Shown piece by piece: positions 1 through 7,990 of a DNA stretch of 9,263 nt. The position numbers and the translations under genes are program-made. The first letter of the stretch is position 1, and each line of letters begins with the position of its first letter. The stretch lies in the NCBI GenBank assembly GCA_012797215.1, contig JAAZPN010000132.1, positions 1 to 9,263 of the forward strand, given 5' to 3'. Source of the stretch: Chloroflexota bacterium (GTDB lineage: Bacteria > Chloroflexota > Anaerolineae > Anaerolineales > Anaerolineaceae). The notes beneath the pieces are model-generated. The model had not been told where the DNA came from. It made no database searches and saw only the letters and a list, made by a program, of their open reading frames with translations.

Positions 1-40
1 ACAGTCCCGCGCCAGCGGGTATTTAGCTTTCAGGAGGTAA
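1..40 (+). other. possible tail of an upstream gene (uncertain)
   Basis: This short stretch before the first gene has no start codon of its own. One frame runs in from the edge and ends at TAG 24-26; another ends at TAA 38-40, only three bases before the next ATG. Either could be the C-terminus of an upstream gene in the same operon, but too little is visible to choose. A small hairpin (CCCGC 6-10 with GCGGG 15-19) lies here without a T-run, so it is not a convincing terminator. No promoter is visible, so the operon may begin outside the window. Confidence 0.25.
32..37 (+). promoter_or_regulatory. strong ribosome binding site for the FAD enzyme
   Basis: AGGAGG lies six bases before ATG 44, an ideal Shine-Dalgarno match and spacing. 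It fixes the start of the first gene. Confidence 0.85.
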
Positions 41-43
41 AGA

Positions 44-1786
44 ATGGCAAAAAGCGAAGGCTTCAAACCTAACTGGTACGAAAACGTCACCCCCTCAGGA
101 ACTTATCGCTCACTGGTCAAATGGGGAGATCCTGCCGGCATCAAGCACCCCAACAGCGGACTGGTGCGCCTTATTATGGATAAATTCCAGTTGACGGAAG
201 CGGATTTGAGCGCCCCACTAAACCTTTCGCTGGAGCAGGTGGAAGACAGCGTCCCTTGTCGCTTGCTAAAGGATCATCTGGCTTTCTTCCAAGCGCTGTG
301 CGGCGATGACAACGTGCGCACCGACACCTACACACGAATTGCCCGTTCCTATGGCAAAGGCATGCTGGACGCGCTGCGTCTGCGCCGCAAAATTGTAGAA
401 AACCTGCCTGAGATTGTAGTCTCTCCACGCAGTCGCGAAGAAATTGCGCGCATCGTATCCTACGCCGATGAACACCGCATCCCCGTGACTATCTTTGGCG
501 GCGGTTCCACAGTCACACGCGGCATGGAAGCCACACGCGGCGGTATCTGCGTGGACATGAGCAAGCACATGAACCGCGTGATTGCCTTTAATGAAACCGA
601 CCAGACAATCACGGTCGAAGCTGGCATAAGCGGCCCGAAGTTGGAAGCGCTGCTCAATAACGCCGTTAGGGAATTTGGCGCGGCGCGCGCCTATACCTGC
701 GGGCAATTCCCGCAATCATTTGAGTACTCCAGCGTCGGCGGTTGGGTGGTCACGCGCGGAGCAGGCCAAAATTCCACTTATTACGGCAAGAGCGAAGATA
801 TCGTCATCTCGCAAGATTACGTCACCCCCATCGGGGATTTCCACACTTGCCCGCATCCGCGCGCGGCTACCGGGCCGGATTTTGACCAAATTATGCTTGG
901 CGGGGAAGGCGCGTTTGGAATTCTGGTCAGCGTCACCCTGCGCGTTTTTCGGTACATGCCCGAAAATCGCAAGCGCTTCAGTTATATGTTCCGTACCTGG
1001 GAGGACGCGCAGGCGGCCTGCCGCGAAATTATGCAGTCAGAAATTGGCTACCCATCTGTCTTTCGCCTCTCCGACCCCGAAGAAACGGATGTGGCAATGA
1101 AACTGTATCATATTGAGGGGACCGCGGTTGATACAATCCTGCAAAAACTGGGTTTCCAACCGATGCAAAAGTGTCTTCTCCTGGGTTTTACTGACGGCGA
1201 GAAGGGTTTTTGCGCCAACCTGGACCGCAAAATCCGCAGGATTTGCAGACAACACCACGCCTTTGAACTCAGCCTGTTTGGCGTGACAAAACGCTGGGAA
1301 AAGGACCGCTTTAGGGACCCCTACCTGCGCGAGGATTTGCAGGATTTTGGCGTACTCATTGACACACTGGAGTGCGGCGTAACCTGGGAACAGATGCCGC
1401 GCGTACATCAGGAAGTGCGCGCTTTCGTAAAGAGCCGACCGCAAACCGTGTGCATGACACACCTTTCGCATGCCTACCCCCAGGGCGCCAACCTGTACTT
1501 TATTTTTATCGCGCGCATCAGTACAATCAAAGAATATTTGCAGCTGCAGTACGGCATTCTGGAAGCCATCACCAAGAGCGGCGCTGCCATCAGCCACCAT
1601 CACGGCGTGGGCAAACAGACATCGCCCTGGTTGGAGGAAAGTATCGGAAAATCTCAGATGGACGTCATCCGGCTGCTGAAGAAACATTTCGATCCACATA
1701 ACATCATGAACCCGGGCGGCACCTTAGGCCTGGACATGAGCATTGAACAAGCTGAAAAACGCTGGAGTATGGACTTGGAGGGCTGA
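44..1786 (+). CDS. FAD-binding oxidase of the alkyl-DHAP synthase type
   Basis: This 580-residue flavoprotein belongs to the FAD-binding type 4 (PCMH/VAO) superfamily and most resembles alkyldihydroxyacetonephosphate synthase, which replaces the acyl chain of acyl-DHAP with a fatty alcohol to create the ether bond of ether lipids. Seen in the sequence: an N-terminal segment (about 1-100), an FAD domain (about 120-300) with the pyrophosphate-binding FGGGSTV at 151-157 and [15 protein letters not shown] at 227-241 (compare EFSTVGGWVSTRASG in animal AGPS), then a cap domain with FRLSD at 340-344, whose Arg341 aligns by eye with the active-site Arg of AGPS. LYFIF at 484-488 and the triple-His motif SHHHGVGK at 517-524 also match AGPS, followed by DPHNIMNPG near the C-terminus. 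No signal peptide or membrane segment is apparent, so it is cytoplasmic or peripheral. It overlaps the kinase gene by one base. A related 2-hydroxyacid or glycerol-phosphate oxidase remains possible. Confidence 0.88.
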   Translation: MAKSEGFKPNWYENVTPSGTYRSLVKWGDPAGIKHPNSGLVRLIMDKFQLTEADLSAPLNLSLEQVEDSVPCRLLKDHLAFFQALCGDDNVRTDTYTRIARSYGKGMLDALRLRRKIVENLPEIVVSPRSREEIARIVSYADEHRIPVTIFGGGSTVTRGMEATRGGICVDMSKHMNRVIAFNETDQTITVEAGISGPKLEALLNNAVREFGAARAYTCGQFPQSFEYSSVGGWVVTRGAGQNSTYYGKSEDIVISQDYVTPIGDFHTCPHPRAATGPDFDQIMLGGEGAFGILVSVTLRVFRYMPENRKRFSYMFRTWEDAQAACREIMQSEIGYPSVFRLSDPEETDVAMKLYHIEGTAVDTILQKLGFQPMQKCLLLGFTDGEKGFCANLDRKIRRICRQHHAFELSLFGVTKRWEKDRFRDPYLREDLQDFGVLIDTLECGVTWEQMPRVHQEVRAFVKSRPQTVCMTHLSHAYPQGANLYFIFIARISTIKEYLQLQYGILEAITKSGAAISHHHGVGKQTSPWLEESIGKSQMDVIRLLKKHFDPHNIMNPGGTLGLDMSIEQAEKRWSMDLEG

Positions 1787-3348
1787 TGAGCGCTGAACAA
1801 CTGCTGGCAATTGATAACGGCACCCAATCGGTGCGCGCGCTGATTTTTGACTTGCGCGGCAACCTGCTGGCGAAGAGCCAGGTGCCCATTGAACCATACT
1901 ACTCAACCGAACCCGGTTGGGCTGAACAAGACCCGCAGGTGTTTTGGAGCGCGCTCTGTGAAGCCTGTCATAAGCTCTGGAGCATGCCAGGCGTGGACAA
2001 TAACGCGCTGGCTGGGGTCTCACTGACGACTCAGCGTTCCACGATTATCAATTTGGACGAACACGGCCGGCCGCTGCGGCCTGCTATGGTCTGGCTGGAC
2101 CAGCGGCGCACGCCCGGACTGAAACCTGTCAGCGGCCTGTGGGGAATTCTTTTCCGTCTGGCGGGCATGACCGGCACCGTGGCATACCTGCAATCCGAAG
2201 CAGAGGCAAACTGGCTGCGCACCTACCAAAAAGAGGTTTGGGATAAGACTCACAAGTACCTGCTTCTTTCCGGTTACCTGACTCACCTTCTTACCGGCAA
2301 TTACGTCGATTCAGTTGGTTCCCAAGTGGCCTATATTCCCTTCGACTACAAGAATCAGCGTTGGTCATCCAAATCGGACTGGAAATGGCAGGCTGTGCCA
2401 GTGCGCCCGGAGACTCTGCCGGATTTGGTTCGGCCGACAGAGCGGTTGGGTCACATCAGCGCGGAAGCCGCGGCTGCGACTGGCATTCCAGAAGGGCTTC
2501 CACTTATCGCCGCGGCAGCGGATAAAGCTTGTGAAGTTATCGGCGCTGGCTGCATAGAACCCACTACCGCCTGCCTCTCTTTTGGTACCACTGCCACGAT
2601 TAACACCACGCACAAGGATTACCTGGAAGTCATCCCGCTCATTCCACCTTACCCAGCGGCCATCCCGGGAATGTATTCACTGGAAATTCAGATATATCGC
2701 GGTTACTGGATGGTATCCTGGTTCAAGCGCGAATTTGGGATGAGTGAAGAACGCCTGGCGCGCGAACGGGGCGTAAAGGCCGAAGACCTGTTCGATGATT
2801 TGATAAACTCTGTCCCGGCAGGTTCATTAGGACTGATGCTGCAGCCATACTGGAGCCCGGGGCTCAAGATGCCCGGACCGGAAGCAAAAGGCGCCGTGGT
2901 AGGCTTTGGCGACGTTCACACCCGGCCTTATTTTTATCGCTCCATAATCGAAGGGCTCGCCTACGCGCTGCGCGAGGGCGCAGACCGCACAAACAAACGC
3001 TCCCGTGAGAAAATTGAGACTATCCGCGTCGCTGGCGGCGGCTCCTCAAGCAGCGCGGCTGTGCAATTAACAGCAGATATTTTTGGTCTGCCCGCCTCCC
3101 GACCGCATGTCACCGAGGCCAGCGGTTTGGGCGCGGCAATGGATTTGGCGGTGGGACTCGGACTGCACCCTGATTTTGAGACAGCCGTGCGCGAGATGAC
3201 ACGCGTCAGTGAAACTTTTGAGCCCAATCCAGAAAACCACAAGCTTTACGACGCGCTTTATCAACGGGTTTATCTCAAGATGTACAAACGACTGCGTCCG
3301 CTCTATGATGAGCTGGCGGAGATAACTGGATATCCGGCTTTGGACTAA
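1786..3348 (+). CDS. FGGY-family carbohydrate kinase, substrate unknown
   Basis: This 520-residue protein is a full-length FGGY kinase, an ATP-dependent cytoplasmic enzyme that phosphorylates a polyol or ketose. Visible motifs: the N-terminal phosphate loop DNGTQSVRA (10-18), TTQR (81-84), WLDQR (103-107), the catalytic-base region [10 protein letters not shown] (244-253, Asp246), the second phosphate loop FGTTATI (266-272), and the C-terminal adenosine motif VAGGGSSSS (415-423). The usual Gly-Asp-Gln around the base is Ala-Asp-Lys here, so it is not a typical xylulokinase or glycerol kinase. The start is supported by GGAGGG at 1777-1782 and by the TGATG overlap with the preceding stop, which suggests translational coupling. 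Pairing with an alkyl-DHAP-synthase-like enzyme hints at glycerol, dihydroxyacetone or a similar substrate; this is inference. A terminator follows 12 bases after the stop. Confidence 0.88.
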   Translation: MSAEQLLAIDNGTQSVRALIFDLRGNLLAKSQVPIEPYYSTEPGWAEQDPQVFWSALCEACHKLWSMPGVDNNALAGVSLTTQRSTIINLDEHGRPLRPAMVWLDQRRTPGLKPVSGLWGILFRLAGMTGTVAYLQSEAEANWLRTYQKEVWDKTHKYLLLSGYLTHLLTGNYVDSVGSQVAYIPFDYKNQRWSSKSDWKWQAVPVRPETLPDLVRPTERLGHISAEAAAATGIPEGLPLIAAAADKACEVIGAGCIEPTTACLSFGTTATINTTHKDYLEVIPLIPPYPAAIPGMYSLEIQIYRGYWMVSWFKREFGMSEERLARERGVKAEDLFDDLINSVPAGSLGLMLQPYWSPGLKMPGPEAKGAVVGFGDVHTRPYFYRSIIEGLAYALREGADRTNKRSREKIETIRVAGGGSSSSAAVQLTADIFGLPASRPHVTEASGLGAAMDLAVGLGLHPDFETAVREMTRVSETFEPNPENHKLYDALYQRVYLKMYKRLRPLYDELAEITGYPALD

Positions 3349-3360
3349 AGAATTGACTTC

Positions 3361-3389
3361 AAACGCCTGGGCATACTTCAGGCGTTTTT
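3361..3389 (+). terminator. rho-independent terminator after the kinase
   Basis: A perfect 9-bp stem (AAACGCCTG 3361-3369 with CAGGCGTTT 3379-3387) encloses a 9-base loop and runs into five T's at 3385-3389. It closes the two-gene operon. Confidence 0.85.
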
Positions 3390-3478
3390 GTATGTTGGTA
3401 CAGGCCTCAATAGTCATTGTTCTGATGATTTAAGGGAGAAATCCTTTCAGTTTCGTTCACCAGAAGTCTTCTAACAAC

Positions 3479-3492
3479 CCGGACGTGTCCGG
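3479..3492. repeat. short inverted repeat upstream of the GH3 promoter
   Basis: CCGGAC-GT-GTCCGG is a perfect 6-bp inverted repeat with a 2-base centre. It lies about 47 bases upstream of the GH3 -10 box, in otherwise non-coding sequence. The position would suit a regulator binding site. No known operator is recognised. Confidence 0.35.
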
Positions 3493-3538
3493 AGCTTTAA
3501 TAGACTATTCTCAACCAGGTTTTCCATGGGCAGGCAGG

Positions 3539-3544
3539 TATAAT
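3539..3544 (+). promoter_or_regulatory. -10 box of the GH3 gene
   Basis: A consensus TATAAT predicts transcription from about 3551, giving a leader of about 27 bases to ATG 3578. No good -35 hexamer is found 16-18 bases upstream. The box lies inside the stretch that would be coding if GTG 3485 were the start, which argues against that start. Confidence 0.6.
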
Positions 3545-3567
3545 ACAAAAAGCTCACAGCACATTCC

Positions 3568-3572
3568 GGAGG
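3568..3572 (+). promoter_or_regulatory. ribosome binding site that decides the GH3 start
   Basis: GGAGG stands five bases before ATG 3578. The frame is open back to GTG 3485, but that codon has no Shine-Dalgarno, and the extra 31 residues do not look like a signal peptide or a GH3 N-terminus. Confidence 0.75.
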
Positions 3573-3577
3573 TTGGC

Positions 3578-6052
3578 ATGTTTCACTATCTTTCCCGCGA
3601 ACAAGAAATCCAGGTGGAATCCTGGCTCAGCCAGCTGACGCTTCCCGAAAAAATCAGCCTGCTTTCCGGCGCCGATAACTGGTCTGTCGCCGCGGTACCC
3701 CGCCTGGGCATCCCCTCCGTAATCGTCAGCGACGGTCCACACGGCGTACGCGCGGACCGCGCCAGCAGCCGCAGACCCGCGGGGCCGACCAACGCTTACC
3801 CAACCGGAATCGGTATCGCTGCCACCTGGAACCGCGACTTAACGCGCGCTTTAGGCGCGGCCCTGGCGGAAGAATCCCGCGAGATGGGCGTAGATGTGCT
3901 TCTAGGTCCCTGCGTGAGCATCATGCACAGCCCCCTGGGCGGCCGCAACTTTGAAACCTATTCCGAGGACCCCTACCTGGCGGGGGAGATTGGCCTGAAT
4001 TGGGTATTGGGGCTGCAGCACAAAGGCGTGGGGGTATCCGTGAAGCACTTCGCGGGGAACGACCAGGAACGCGAGCGCATGCGTGTGAACGTGATTATCT
4101 CAGAACGCGCCTTACGTGAGATTTATTTGGCCCCATTTGAGAAAATTGTGCGCCGCGCCCAACCCTGGACGGTGATGGCGGCGTATACCCGCCTGAACGG
4201 CACCTACGCCTCTGAAAACCCATGGCTTCTTAGGAAAATCCTCAAGGAAGAATGGGGTTTTGAAGGCGCGGTTATCTCGGATTGGTTCGCGACCCATTCC
4301 ACAGCCGCCGCGCTGAACGCCGGCCTGGACCTGGAGATGCCCGGACCGGCTCTTTGGCGCGGTGGGCACCTTAAGGAAGCCCTGGACACCTGGCAGGTCT
4401 CTGAAGAAACACTGGACGACGCGGTGCGTCGGGTGCTAATTCTGATTGCGCGCTGCCTGCCCGGCCAGGTGCCGCCCAGACCCGCCGCGGTGGATACTGC
4501 CGAACGCCGCGCGCTGGCAAGGGAAATCTCCCGGCAGTCCATCACGCTGCTGAAAAATGAGGGTGATTTGCTGCCCCTTTCAAAAACAGCAAAAAAGATT
4601 GCCGTGATTGGTCTGAATGCTACTACGCGCGTGACCGGCGGGGGGAGTTCATTTGTCAAAGGACTATATTGGGTCACGCCCCTGGAAGGCTTGCGGCAAG
4701 CTTTGGGACCCGAAGTGGAACTCGTGTACGAGCCAGGCGCGGATAACCGCGTGCTCCCACAGGTGATCGAGCCAGAATCTTTTTCGCAAGCGGACGGCAG
4801 CGTCGGGCTGCAAGCCTGCCTTTTTAACCACCCAAACTTTGAGGGCGAACCCTTACGAAAGACCGACCTAGCGTTGGATTCCTGGTGGGGCGGCATGGGT
4901 CCCGCGGAAGGAAAAATAAACCCGCGCTGCTTCAGCGGCACCTGGGAAGGGCTTTACAAGGCAGCCGTGAGCGGTGAAACCCCGCTTTTTTTGGCAAATA
5001 ACGGCCACGCGAAATTGTATCTGGATGACGAGCTTGTCGTGGAAAATCACAGCGGAGACGTCATTCCGGATTATGGAAATTTCAGTTCTGTCTTGGTAGG
5101 CGGCTCGGCTGCCCTCGAAGCTGGCAAGCAATACCGCCTGAGAGTGGAATACACCTTCGAAACGGTGGGCGGCTTCCCGTTCCTCCAGTTGGCGCACCTG
5201 CCCCCTTACGTTGCGGAAGATGGGCGCGCGCGAGCAATTCAAGCTGCCGCTAATTCTGATGTTGCGATTTTCTTTGCTGGCAATCCTGATGGCTACGAAA
5301 CAGAAGGCGCGGACCGCCCATCTATGCGCCTGCCGGGTAGCCAGGACCAGCTCATCGAGGATATTGTCGCGGCGAATCCACGCACAATTGTGGTCATTCA
5401 CGCCGGCGCGCCTATAGAAATGCCATGGGCAGAGAAAGTGCCCGCGATTGTGTGGGCTTACTACCCAGGCCAGGAAGGTGGGAACGCGCTTGCGGATTTG
5501 CTTACCGGCGCGGTATCCCCATCTGGCAAACTGCCGATGTCCATCCCCTACCGTCTTGAGGATGACCCAACCTTTATTAATTACCCAGGAGACGAGTCCA
5601 TTTACTATGGAGAAGGCATTTTCGTGGGATACCGCAATTATGACTTGCGAAAGATGGACGTGCGCTTCGCATTTGGGCATGGGCTTTCCTATACCCGCTT
5701 TGAGTATGAGGGTTTGCACTGCCCGGAAAGCTTCCATATCGGAGAAAAGGTTGAAATCAGCTTTACGCTGCGCAACTGCGGTGAACGGGACGGCGCGGAA
5801 ATCGCGCAGGTTTATGTGCGCGATGTGCAATCCAGCGTGCAGCGGCCTGTTCGGGAACTAAAGGGCTTTAGTCGCGTCAGCCTGAACGCTGGCGAGCAAG
5901 CCAACGTGACCATCCAATTGGATGAACGCGCGTTTAGTTTCTACGACCAGGACAGGCACTGTTGGACGATGGAGCCGGGTTACTTCGAAATTGAGGTGGG
6001 AGGTTCCTCACGCGACATCCGTCTGAAGGGCAGCATCAGGTTGGAGGCCTAA
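3578..6052 (+). CDS. glycoside hydrolase family 3 beta-glycosidase with PA14-like insert
   Basis: From ATG 3578 this is an 824-residue retaining beta-glycosidase, probably a beta-glucosidase, that removes non-reducing-end sugars from oligosaccharides. The N-terminal GH3 barrel covers about 1-300: SDGPHGVR (51-58), GRNFETYSEDP (122-132), KHFAGNDQE (156-164) and the nucleophile Asp235 in VISDW. The alpha/beta sandwich starts near 315 (SITLLKNEGDLLPL). It is interrupted at about 400-545 by a PA14-like insert (LYLDDELVVEN), as in yeast and bacterial PA14-type enzymes, then resumes with the probable acid/base Glu576 in ETEGADR and YYPGQEGG (628-635). A fibronectin III-like domain ends the protein (FGHGLSYTRFEY from 699; the rest to 824). 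There is no signal peptide, so it is probably cytoplasmic and acts on imported sugars. It stands alone under its own promoter. The exact sugar (glucose, xylose, rhamnose) cannot be told. Confidence 0.92.
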   Translation: MFHYLSREQEIQVESWLSQLTLPEKISLLSGADNWSVAAVPRLGIPSVIVSDGPHGVRADRASSRRPAGPTNAYPTGIGIAATWNRDLTRALGAALAEESREMGVDVLLGPCVSIMHSPLGGRNFETYSEDPYLAGEIGLNWVLGLQHKGVGVSVKHFAGNDQERERMRVNVIISERALREIYLAPFEKIVRRAQPWTVMAAYTRLNGTYASENPWLLRKILKEEWGFEGAVISDWFATHSTAAALNAGLDLEMPGPALWRGGHLKEALDTWQVSEETLDDAVRRVLILIARCLPGQVPPRPAAVDTAERRALAREISRQSITLLKNEGDLLPLSKTAKKIAVIGLNATTRVTGGGSSFVKGLYWVTPLEGLRQALGPEVELVYEPGADNRVLPQVIEPESFSQADGSVGLQACLFNHPNFEGEPLRKTDLALDSWWGGMGPAEGKINPRCFSGTWEGLYKAAVSGETPLFLANNGHAKLYLDDELVVENHSGDVIPDYGNFSSVLVGGSAALEAGKQYRLRVEYTFETVGGFPFLQLAHLPPYVAEDGRARAIQAAANSDVAIFFAGNPDGYETEGADRPSMRLPGSQDQLIEDIVAANPRTIVVIHAGAPIEMPWAEKVPAIVWAYYPGQEGGNALADLLTGAVSPSGKLPMSIPYRLEDDPTFINYPGDESIYYGEGIFVGYRNYDLRKMDVRFAFGHGLSYTRFEYEGLHCPESFHIGEKVEISFTLRNCGERDGAEIAQVYVRDVQSSVQRPVRELKGFSRVSLNAGEQANVTIQLDERAFSFYDQDRHCWTMEPGYFEIEVGGSSRDIRLKGSIRLEA

Positions 6053-6152
6053 ATCGCTCACCTTTATGCATGTGCCAATCGTAGAGAATACGCAAAGTAT
6101 CACGCGCTCTGAGCTCTTGAACGAAAAGGTAAAATTCCCTAACAATGATGAA

Positions 6153-6176
6153 AAAAGCTCCCAATCGGGAGCTTTT
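6153..6176. terminator. bidirectional terminator between convergent genes
   Basis: A perfect 10-bp stem (AAAAGCTCCC 6153-6162 with GGGAGCTTTT 6167-6176) has a 4-base loop. On the - strand it ends in six T's only nine bases past the NYN stop, so it is strongest there. On the + strand, about 100 bases after the GH3 stop, the T-run is interrupted (TTTTGCTTTTG) but could still serve. Between 6053 and 6152 nothing else is recognised. Confidence 0.85.
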
Positions 6177-6184
6177 GCTTTTGT

Positions 6185-6946
6185 TTACTGCTCTTCTTTC
6201 AGACGGACTAAAATCAAGGATTTTCCAGCTGGCTTCTTCAAATCAAAAAAGGTTTTGCGGGAGCGCAAGAGCTGAGCCAATTGTTTTGCCCCGTATGTGC
6301 GCGGGTCAAAGCCTGGGTCAATCCGGCGCAGCGCGGTGCCAACTTCTGAAAGCGTTGACCACCCGTCGTCATCAGAGCCCGCCATATCAATCGCCTGATT
6401 AACTTTTTCTATCAGTTCCACGTCCGCCTGCGTGAGCTGTTCCAGCTTCTGCTGCTTCTGAACGGCTTTTCTTTTTTGTTTTTCGCGCTCTTCCAGGTTC
6501 TCTGTGTAGATGAACACGTCACAGGCGGAAACAAACGCCCGCGGGGTGGATTGTTTCCCAATGCCAATGACCATTTTGCCGCTCTCGCGGATGCGCGTGG
6601 CAAGCCGGGTGTAATCGCTGTCGCTTGAAACCAGACAGAACCCATCCACCTGGTCCTTATGCAGGATGTCCATCGCGTCAATAATCATCGCGGAGTCGGT
6701 GGCGTTTTTCCCGATAGTGTAGCGGAATTGCTGGATAGGCTGGAAGGCATAAGAATTCAGGATATCCTTCCAGGATTTCATATTGGCGGTCGTCCAATCC
6801 CCATAGACGCGGCGAATTGTCGCGTTCCCGAAGCGGGCGGACTCTACCACGATTTGTTCAATTAAGCTGGACTGCGCGTTATCGCCGTCAATAAGGATAG
6901 CGACGCGCTTTTCTGTATTGTTGTTGTTAGTTATTTCAGAGTTCAT
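6185..6946 (-). CDS. NYN-domain (LabA/DUF88) protein with C-terminal OST-HTH/LOTUS domain
   Basis: This 253-residue protein joins a PIN-like NYN nuclease domain to a LOTUS (OST-HTH) domain, a combination known in bacterial LabA-like proteins. NYN domains are predicted metal-dependent RNases and LOTUS domains are predicted to bind RNA or proteins; substrates are largely unknown. In the NYN part (about 13-150) the acidic positions expected for metal binding are visible: Asp20 and Asp22 in LIDGDNA, Asp84 in NATDSAMIIDA, and Asp109 and Asp111 in SSDSDYTRL. A Lys/Gln/Glu-rich linker at 151-170 may be helical. The LOTUS domain covers about 171-250 (YGAKQLAQLLRSRKTFFDL at 218-236). No Shine-Dalgarno precedes the ATG, and a -10 box stands only six bases before it, so translation is probably leaderless. 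The next in-frame Met (56) would remove the NYN core, so this start is needed. The gene has its own promoter and is separated from msrA by a terminator. Confidence 0.9.
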   Translation of the reverse strand: MNSEITNNNNTEKRVAILIDGDNAQSSLIEQIVVESARFGNATIRRVYGDWTTANMKSWKDILNSYAFQPIQQFRYTIGKNATDSAMIIDAMDILHKDQVDGFCLVSSDSDYTRLATRIRESGKMVIGIGKQSTPRAFVSACDVFIYTENLEEREKQKRKAVQKQQKLEQLTQADVELIEKVNQAIDMAGSDDDGWSTLSEVGTALRRIDPGFDPRTYGAKQLAQLLRSRKTFFDLKKPAGKSLILVRLKEEQ

Positions 6947-6952
6947 ACATTC

Positions 6953-6958
6953 ATTATA
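6953..6958 (-). promoter_or_regulatory. -10 box of the NYN gene, implying a leaderless mRNA
   Basis: On the - strand TATAAT is followed by six bases and then the ATG at 6946, so the predicted transcription start falls at or next to the start codon. No clear -35 hexamer is found; the sequence at the usual distance is TCGCAG. A 9-base near-palindrome, AGGTGACCT (6981-6989), lies just upstream. Confidence 0.6.
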
Positions 6959-7034
6959 CCTTTTATACTTGCTGGCTGCGAGGTGACCTGCGGCCGCTCA
7001 AATCTTCCTTCTTCGCACTTTCTAAAGTGTACGC

Positions 7035-7062
7035 AAAAAAAAGCCGCGGTCTCTGCCGCGGC
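7035..7062 (-). terminator. rho-independent terminator of msrB-msrA
   Basis: A 7-bp all-GC stem (GCCGCGG 7043-7049 with CCGCGGC 7056-7062) has a 6-base loop and eight T's on the - strand (A's at 7035-7042). It begins six bases after the msrA stop codon. Confidence 0.9.
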
Positions 7063-7068
7063 GCTTAT

Positions 7069-7536
7069 TTAGCAAACGCTTACTCCGTGTTTCCTGTAAT
7101 AATTCTGATGGTACTCCTCCGCAGGGTAAAAACTTTCAAGCATGATTAGCTGGGTCACCACTGGGCGGTCAAACGCGCCGGAGACTTCCAAAAAGGCGAT
7201 TACCTGTTCAATGGTTTCCTTTTCTTCCTGAGAAGTGTAGAACACCACCGAACGGTACTGCGAACCAAAATCAAGCCCCTGAGAGCAGCACGTCGTTGGG
7301 TCGTGATAAGAGAAGAAAAGTTCGAGGAGCTGCTGAAAACTGATCACATCTGTGTCAAAGACCACCTTAACCGTCTCAGCGTGGCCAGTTGTATCCTGAC
7401 AGACCTGACGGTAAGTCGGCTCCTTGGTAGTGCCGCCGGAATAGCCCACCTGGGTCTCCAGAACGCCTTGAACGCACTGAAATTTAGCTTCCAGCCCCCA
7501 AAAACATCCCCCCGCGAAATATGCTTCCTTCCTCAT
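7069..7536 (-). CDS. msrA: peptide-methionine (S)-S-oxide reductase MsrA
   Basis: This 155-residue enzyme reduces the S-epimer of methionine sulfoxide in proteins and as free amino acid, repairing oxidative damage in the cytoplasm with reducing power from thioredoxin. The catalytic motif GCFWG is at 10-14 (nucleophile Cys11). The family residues GYSGG (31-35), TGHAETV (50-56), DPTT (79-82), GSQYRS (91-96) and [11 protein letters not shown] (137-147) are all present. It is at the short end of the family; a single Cys155 at the very C-terminus may act as resolving cysteine. The vicinal Cys83-Cys84 after DPTT is unusual, as this spot is commonly Leu-Asn or similar. Its ATG overlaps the msrB stop by four bases (ATGA), so translation is probably coupled; an AGAGG about 13 bases upstream is a weak ribosome site. 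A strong terminator follows. Confidence 0.95.
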   Translation of the reverse strand: MRKEAYFAGGCFWGLEAKFQCVQGVLETQVGYSGGTTKEPTYRQVCQDTTGHAETVKVVFDTDVISFQQLLELFFSYHDPTTCCSQGLDFGSQYRSVVFYTSQEEKETIEQVIAFLEVSGAFDRPVVTQLIMLESFYPAEEYHQNYYRKHGVSVC

Positions 7537-7955
7537 TTGCGATCCAATTCCTCTTTTTCATTTTTTTCCGGCACAAAGCGTAAAGCTGCCGAGTTCAAGC
7601 AATATCGTAATCCTGTAGGCTTAGGTCCGTCCGAAAATACGTGCCCCAAATGGGCATCACAGCGCGCGCAGCGCACTTCCTGCCGTACCATGCCGTAGCT
7701 TAGGTCCAAAACCTTCTCAATATTTTCTGCGGCTACAGGCGTGAAAAACGACGGCCAGCCAGTGCCCGAGTCGAACTTGCTGGCGGAGGAAAATAATTCC
7801 AAATCACAGCAGACGCATCGGTAGACTCCGGCCTGCTTGTGGTCGTAAAAAACACCGCAAAAAGGCGCTTCTGTTCCTTTTCTGCGCGTTACGCGGTACT
7901 GTTCTTCAGTCAGCAGCGCGCGCCATTCTTCATCGGTTTTGTGAATCTTTTCCAT
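7533..7955 (-). CDS. msrB: peptide-methionine (R)-S-oxide reductase MsrB
   Basis: This 140-residue enzyme reduces the R-epimer of methionine sulfoxide and complements MsrA, encoded just downstream. The start at 7955 ([15 protein letters not shown]) is chosen because the MsrB fold begins there ([18 protein letters not shown]). The frame is open for 18 more codons to an ATG at 8009, but that stretch would include the promoter and the palindrome upstream. From this start, zinc ligands are Cys47/Cys50 and Cys96/Cys99 (CARC), and the catalytic Cys119 is in [17 protein letters not shown] (63-70) and HLGHVF (102-107) are standard. No clear resolving-cysteine assignment is made; Cys33 and Cys49 are extra. 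No Shine-Dalgarno precedes the start, and the leader is predicted to be only about eight bases. MsrB upstream of MsrA in a two-gene operon is a known arrangement. Confidence 0.93.
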   Translation of the reverse strand: MEKIHKTDEEWRALLTEEQYRVTRRKGTEAPFCGVFYDHKQAGVYRCVCCDLELFSSASKFDSGTGWPSFFTPVAAENIEKVLDLSYGMVRQEVRCARCDAHLGHVFSDGPKPTGLRYCLNSAALRFVPEKNEKEELDRK

Positions 7956-7969
7956 ATTTATCAATTGAG

Positions 7970-7978
7970 AATATATCA
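7970..7978 (-). promoter_or_regulatory. extended -10 promoter of msrB-msrA
   Basis: On the - strand TGA-TATATT matches the extended -10 form (TGn followed by a -10 hexamer). Its last base is 14 bases before ATG 7955, giving a very short leader without a ribosome site. Extended -10 promoters do not need a -35 box, and none is clear here. Confidence 0.45.
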
Positions 7979-7990
7979 TGGAAAAACGAA

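Noticed and set aside
6..19. A small GC hairpin at the left edge as a terminator
   Set aside because: The stem is only five base pairs and no T-run follows.
1037..1699. A 220-codon open frame on the - strand inside the FAD enzyme gene
   Set aside because: It lies opposite the conserved AGPS-like motifs, has no recognisable domain and no promoter or ribosome site of its own.
3354..3382. TTGACT as a -35 box after the kinase stop
   Set aside because: No -10 box lies at the right distance, and the stretch is taken up by the terminator hairpin.
3485..3577. GTG 3485 as the start of the GH3 protein, adding 31 residues
   Set aside because: There is no ribosome site, and the stretch holds the -10 box and an inverted repeat; ATG 3578 has a good GGAGG.
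4204..4941. A 245-codon open frame on the - strand inside the GH3 gene
   Set aside because: It is rich in Ser, Arg and Pro without a domain, and it overlaps the GH3 nucleophile region coded on the + strand.
4868..5830. A 320-codon open frame on the - strand inside the GH3 gene
   Set aside because: The + strand there encodes conserved GH3 features including the acid/base region; the antisense translation shows no recognisable domain and has no ribosome site. It is a shadow of GC-rich codon use.
6915..6926. A run of Asn codons at the NYN N-terminus as a possible phase-variable repeat
   Set aside because: There are only four codons and the last differs; a triplet repeat cannot shift the frame.
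7069..7082. A LacI-operator-like stretch (AGCAAACGCTTACT) near the end of msrA
   Set aside because: It encodes the last residues of MsrA, is imperfectly symmetric and is far from any promoter; probably chance.
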